Assembly (NCBI GenBank): GCA_040218445.1
Contig: JAVJRK010000010.1
Location: 310,001 to 374,000, forward strand
Direction of reading: 5' to 3'
Length of the DNA: 64,000 nt
Origin: UBA1479 sp040218445
Lineage (GTDB): Bacteria; Pseudomonadota; Alphaproteobacteria; Rhodospirillales; Casp-alpha2
Within the stretch, counting starts at the first letter, position 1. Every line of letters begins with the position of its first letter. Position numbers and translations under genes: made by a program. Below are positions 62,381 through 64,000 of the stretch, one piece after another. A model generated the notes under the pieces. The model saw nothing but the letters and a program-made list of their open reading frames with translations, searched no databases and was not told the DNA's origin.

Positions 62381-63201
62381 GTGGACCGGTTGCCAAATGC
62401 CGGCCTGGCCACCGGATTGGTGGCGTGGGCAAGCTTTCGCGCCGGGTCCGTCCAGTAGATCACTTCCAGCCTCCCATCATAATGTTCGGCCACGGCGGTG
62501 CAGCTTTCCACCCAATCACCCGTGTTCACATAGTGAATACCGTTCATTTCGCGGCTCATGGCATGATGGATATGACCGCAGATGACGCCGTCCAGACCAC
62601 GTTTTTGGATGTCGGCGGCGACCACGGTTTCGAACTGTCCAATGATGTTGATGAAACTTTTCACGTGGCGTTTGGCAAAGGCGCCGAGCGACCAATACTC
62701 CAGCCCAAGGCGTTGGCGTGCCCAGTTCAGCCATGTGTTGGATGTCAATGCGACTTCATAGAACCGGTCGCCCAGATAGGCCATCCATTTGGCGTTCTGG
62801 AGAACCACATCGTATTGGTCCCCATGGGTCACCAGATATCGGCGGCCTTCCGCGGTTTCGTGAATTGCGTGCTCGACAATTTCCACGTCGGCGACCATGC
62901 GGCCGGTAAATTCGCGAAAATTTTCATCGTGGTTTCCCGGGATATAGACGACTTTGGCGCCGAGTTTCGCCTTCTTAAGAATGGCCCGAACGACGTCTTC
63001 ATGGGCCCGAGGCCAGTACCGTTTTTTCTTGAGCCGCCAGCCGTCAATGATGTCGCCGATCAGGTAAACCGTCTCGGCATCGTGCGATTCCAGAAATTCA
63101 CCAAACAGGCGGGCCTGACAGTGCCGGGTTCCCAAATGGATGTCTGAAACGAAAATCGACCGGAACTTATGCCCCTGCGAACTTGAAACTTTCACTGTCA
63201 C
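62377..63201 (-). CDS. Calcineurin-like metallophosphoesterase, PlcP-like (copy 2)
   Basis: 274 residues from a GTG at 63201. Same blocks as copy 1: SDIHLGTRHCQARLF, GDIIDGWRLKKKRYWPRAH, IPGNHDENFREF, THGDQYD, CGHIHHAMSREM. All metal ligands are present. The proteins are similar over about 250 residues and differ in the tail. PlcP activity on phospholipids is inferred from pairing with an Agt-like gene; LpxH-like activity is the alternative. Divergent from a flavoprotein gene, with a TATAGG element about 15 bases ahead of the start. Confidence 0.75.
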   Translation of the reverse strand: MTVKVSSSQGHKFRSIFVSDIHLGTRHCQARLFGEFLESHDAETVYLIGDIIDGWRLKKKRYWPRAHEDVVRAILKKAKLGAKVVYIPGNHDENFREFTGRMVADVEIVEHAIHETAEGRRYLVTHGDQYDVVLQNAKWMAYLGDRFYEVALTSNTWLNWARQRLGLEYWSLGAFAKRHVKSFINIIGQFETVVAADIQKRGLDGVICGHIHHAMSREMNGIHYVNTGDWVESCTAVAEHYDGRLEVIYWTDPARKLAHATNPVARPAFGNRST

Positions 63202-63401
63202 TTTATCCGCCTATAGTTGGGGTTCGTTCAGGGGCAATAATTTATATACCTGCCACGCGCATAATTCGTCCAGCGCATCACAAATCTCCCTCATCCCCCG
63301 GCTATTCTGTCCGCAACCGGCCCCCCCACCACCAATTAGCCCCCAGAGCCGTCATCCGGATAAAGGCATGAATGTTGAGCCGTACTTCGCCCAACCAATC
63401 C

Positions 63402-64000
63402 ATGAATATCGCGATCATCGGAACCGGCATCGCGGGTCTATCGGCCGCCTGGCTTCTGAACCAGCGCCATCGCGTCACGGTCTTTGAGAAAAACAACTGG
63501 GTCGGCGGCCATTCGAACACGGTGGATGTGCCCGGGGCCACAGGAATGGTGCCGGTCGATACGGGCTTCATCGTCTACAACGAACGCACCTATTCGAATT
63601 TGACGGCCTTATTCGATCACCTGGACGTGCCGACCAAGGAAAGCGACATGTCCTTTGCCGCCTCCTTCGGCGACGGTCGTCTGGAATACGCGGGAACGGG
63701 CCTGAACGGTCTGTTCGGGCAGCGCCTCAACCTGATCCGGCCCCGGTTTTGGCGCATGATGAAAGACCTTCTGCGATTCTACAAAGAAGCCCCTGCATTC
63801 TTGAGCACCCCACACCGCCACGGCGTCAGCCTTGCCGATTATTTGGCGCAGAACAGGTACAGCCGGGCGTTCATCGATGATCATCTCTATCCCATGGGCG
63901 CGGCCGTCTGGTCGACCACTGCCCAGGAGATGGCCGACTATCCGGCGGAAGCCTTCATCCGGTTCTTTGACAGCCACGGCCTGCTGCTATTGAAAGACCG
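63402..64000 (+). CDS. FAD-dependent amine-oxidase-like oxidoreductase, N-terminal part
   Basis: About 200 residues before the window ends. NIAIIGTGIAGLSAAWLLNQ is the FAD-binding GxGxxG helix, followed by VFEKNNWVGGHSNTVDV and PVDTGFIVYNERTY. In many proteobacteria this flavoprotein heads an operon with DUF1365 and a cyclopropane-fatty-acid synthase, for modified membrane fatty acids; those genes would be outside the window. ATG at 63402 fits the family start; an in-frame ATG at 63372 adds ten residues. Confidence 0.85.
   Translation, partial: MNIAIIGTGIAGLSAAWLLNQRHRVTVFEKNNWVGGHSNTVDVPGATGMVPVDTGFIVYNERTYSNLTALFDHLDVPTKESDMSFAASFGDGRLEYAGTGLNGLFGQRLNLIRPRFWRMMKDLLRFYKEAPAFLSTPHRHGVSLADYLAQNRYSRAFIDDHLYPMGAAVWSTTAQEMADYPAEAFIRFFDSHGLLLLKD

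Noticed and set aside
1..64000. CRISPR arrays, tRNA or rRNA genes, insertion sequences
   Set aside because: Scanned by eye on both strands; no regularly spaced repeats, tRNA T-loop/anticodon patterns, rRNA segments or transposases seen. A tRNA scan would be needed to be certain.

Overview
The window is about 64 kb of GC-rich, densely packed chromosome from an alphaproteobacterium, most like the Rhodospirillales. Evidence: a SAM-II riboswitch ahead of metZ, class I lysyl-tRNA synthetase, plant-type glutamate-cysteine ligase, an MmcB gene with a GTTC-N7-GTTC LexA box, DUF3422 and an msbA/DUF374/waaA/lpxK operon. I see no rRNA, tRNA, CRISPR array, transposase or integrase.

Left part (1-14 kb): the 3' end of xseA, an exported M23 peptidase, a five-gene minus-strand lipid A/Kdo operon (msbA, DUF374, waaA, lpxK, lpxL), a PlcP-like phosphoesterase plus Agt-like glycosyltransferase pair divergent from a diacylglycerol-kinase-like gene, DinB, two tandem MDR reductases, and pmbA. 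14-19 kb is an energy block: korAB, a ferredoxin-NADP reductase and a rhodanese. 19-28 kb is the accessory stretch. It holds a lower-GC nucleotidyltransferase-fold gene behind two 40-bp-phased palindromic operators, metZ with an attenuator-type SAM-II riboswitch, DUF3422, tldD, and a three-gene cassette (a protein with two peptidoglycan-binding-like repeats and two recently duplicated exported Cys-rich proteins) behind a promoter whose -10 lies in a palindrome.

Middle (28-41 kb): lysK, gshA, rsmE, ubiA, then an uncharacterised two-gene operon with a -35 TTGACA and a LexA box, divergent from an S24 self-cleaving regulator. These are followed by an aminotransferase, ubiD, an HD-GYP protein with a large insertion, and two poorly characterised proteins. 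41-52 kb is a cobalamin cluster: cbiX, cobH, cobL, cobI, cbiG-cobJ fusion and cobM on plus; cbiD and cobK on minus; then sco and cobB. CbiX, CbiD and CbiG without CobG or CobN in view suggests the early-cobalt (anaerobic) route.

Right part (52-64 kb): a cysteine-cluster protein, a DapA-family enzyme, a YgjP-like peptidase, ada, LexA-box-controlled mmcB, yjbQ, a TPR/2OG-oxygenase gene with a small membrane partner, a tiny exported-protein gene, a cyclic-nucleotide-domain/CPBP-protease fusion, an unassigned radical SAM protein, a second plcP/agt-like pair, and the start of a flavoprotein that runs off the end. The two plcP/agt pairs, the lipid kinase and the lipid A operon give the window a strong membrane-lipid theme. 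The most promising undescribed candidates are the SOS-box operon at 32.8-33.7 kb, the duplicated exported cassette at 24.7-27.9 kb, and the nucleotidyltransferase with tandem operators at 19.1-20.25 kb.
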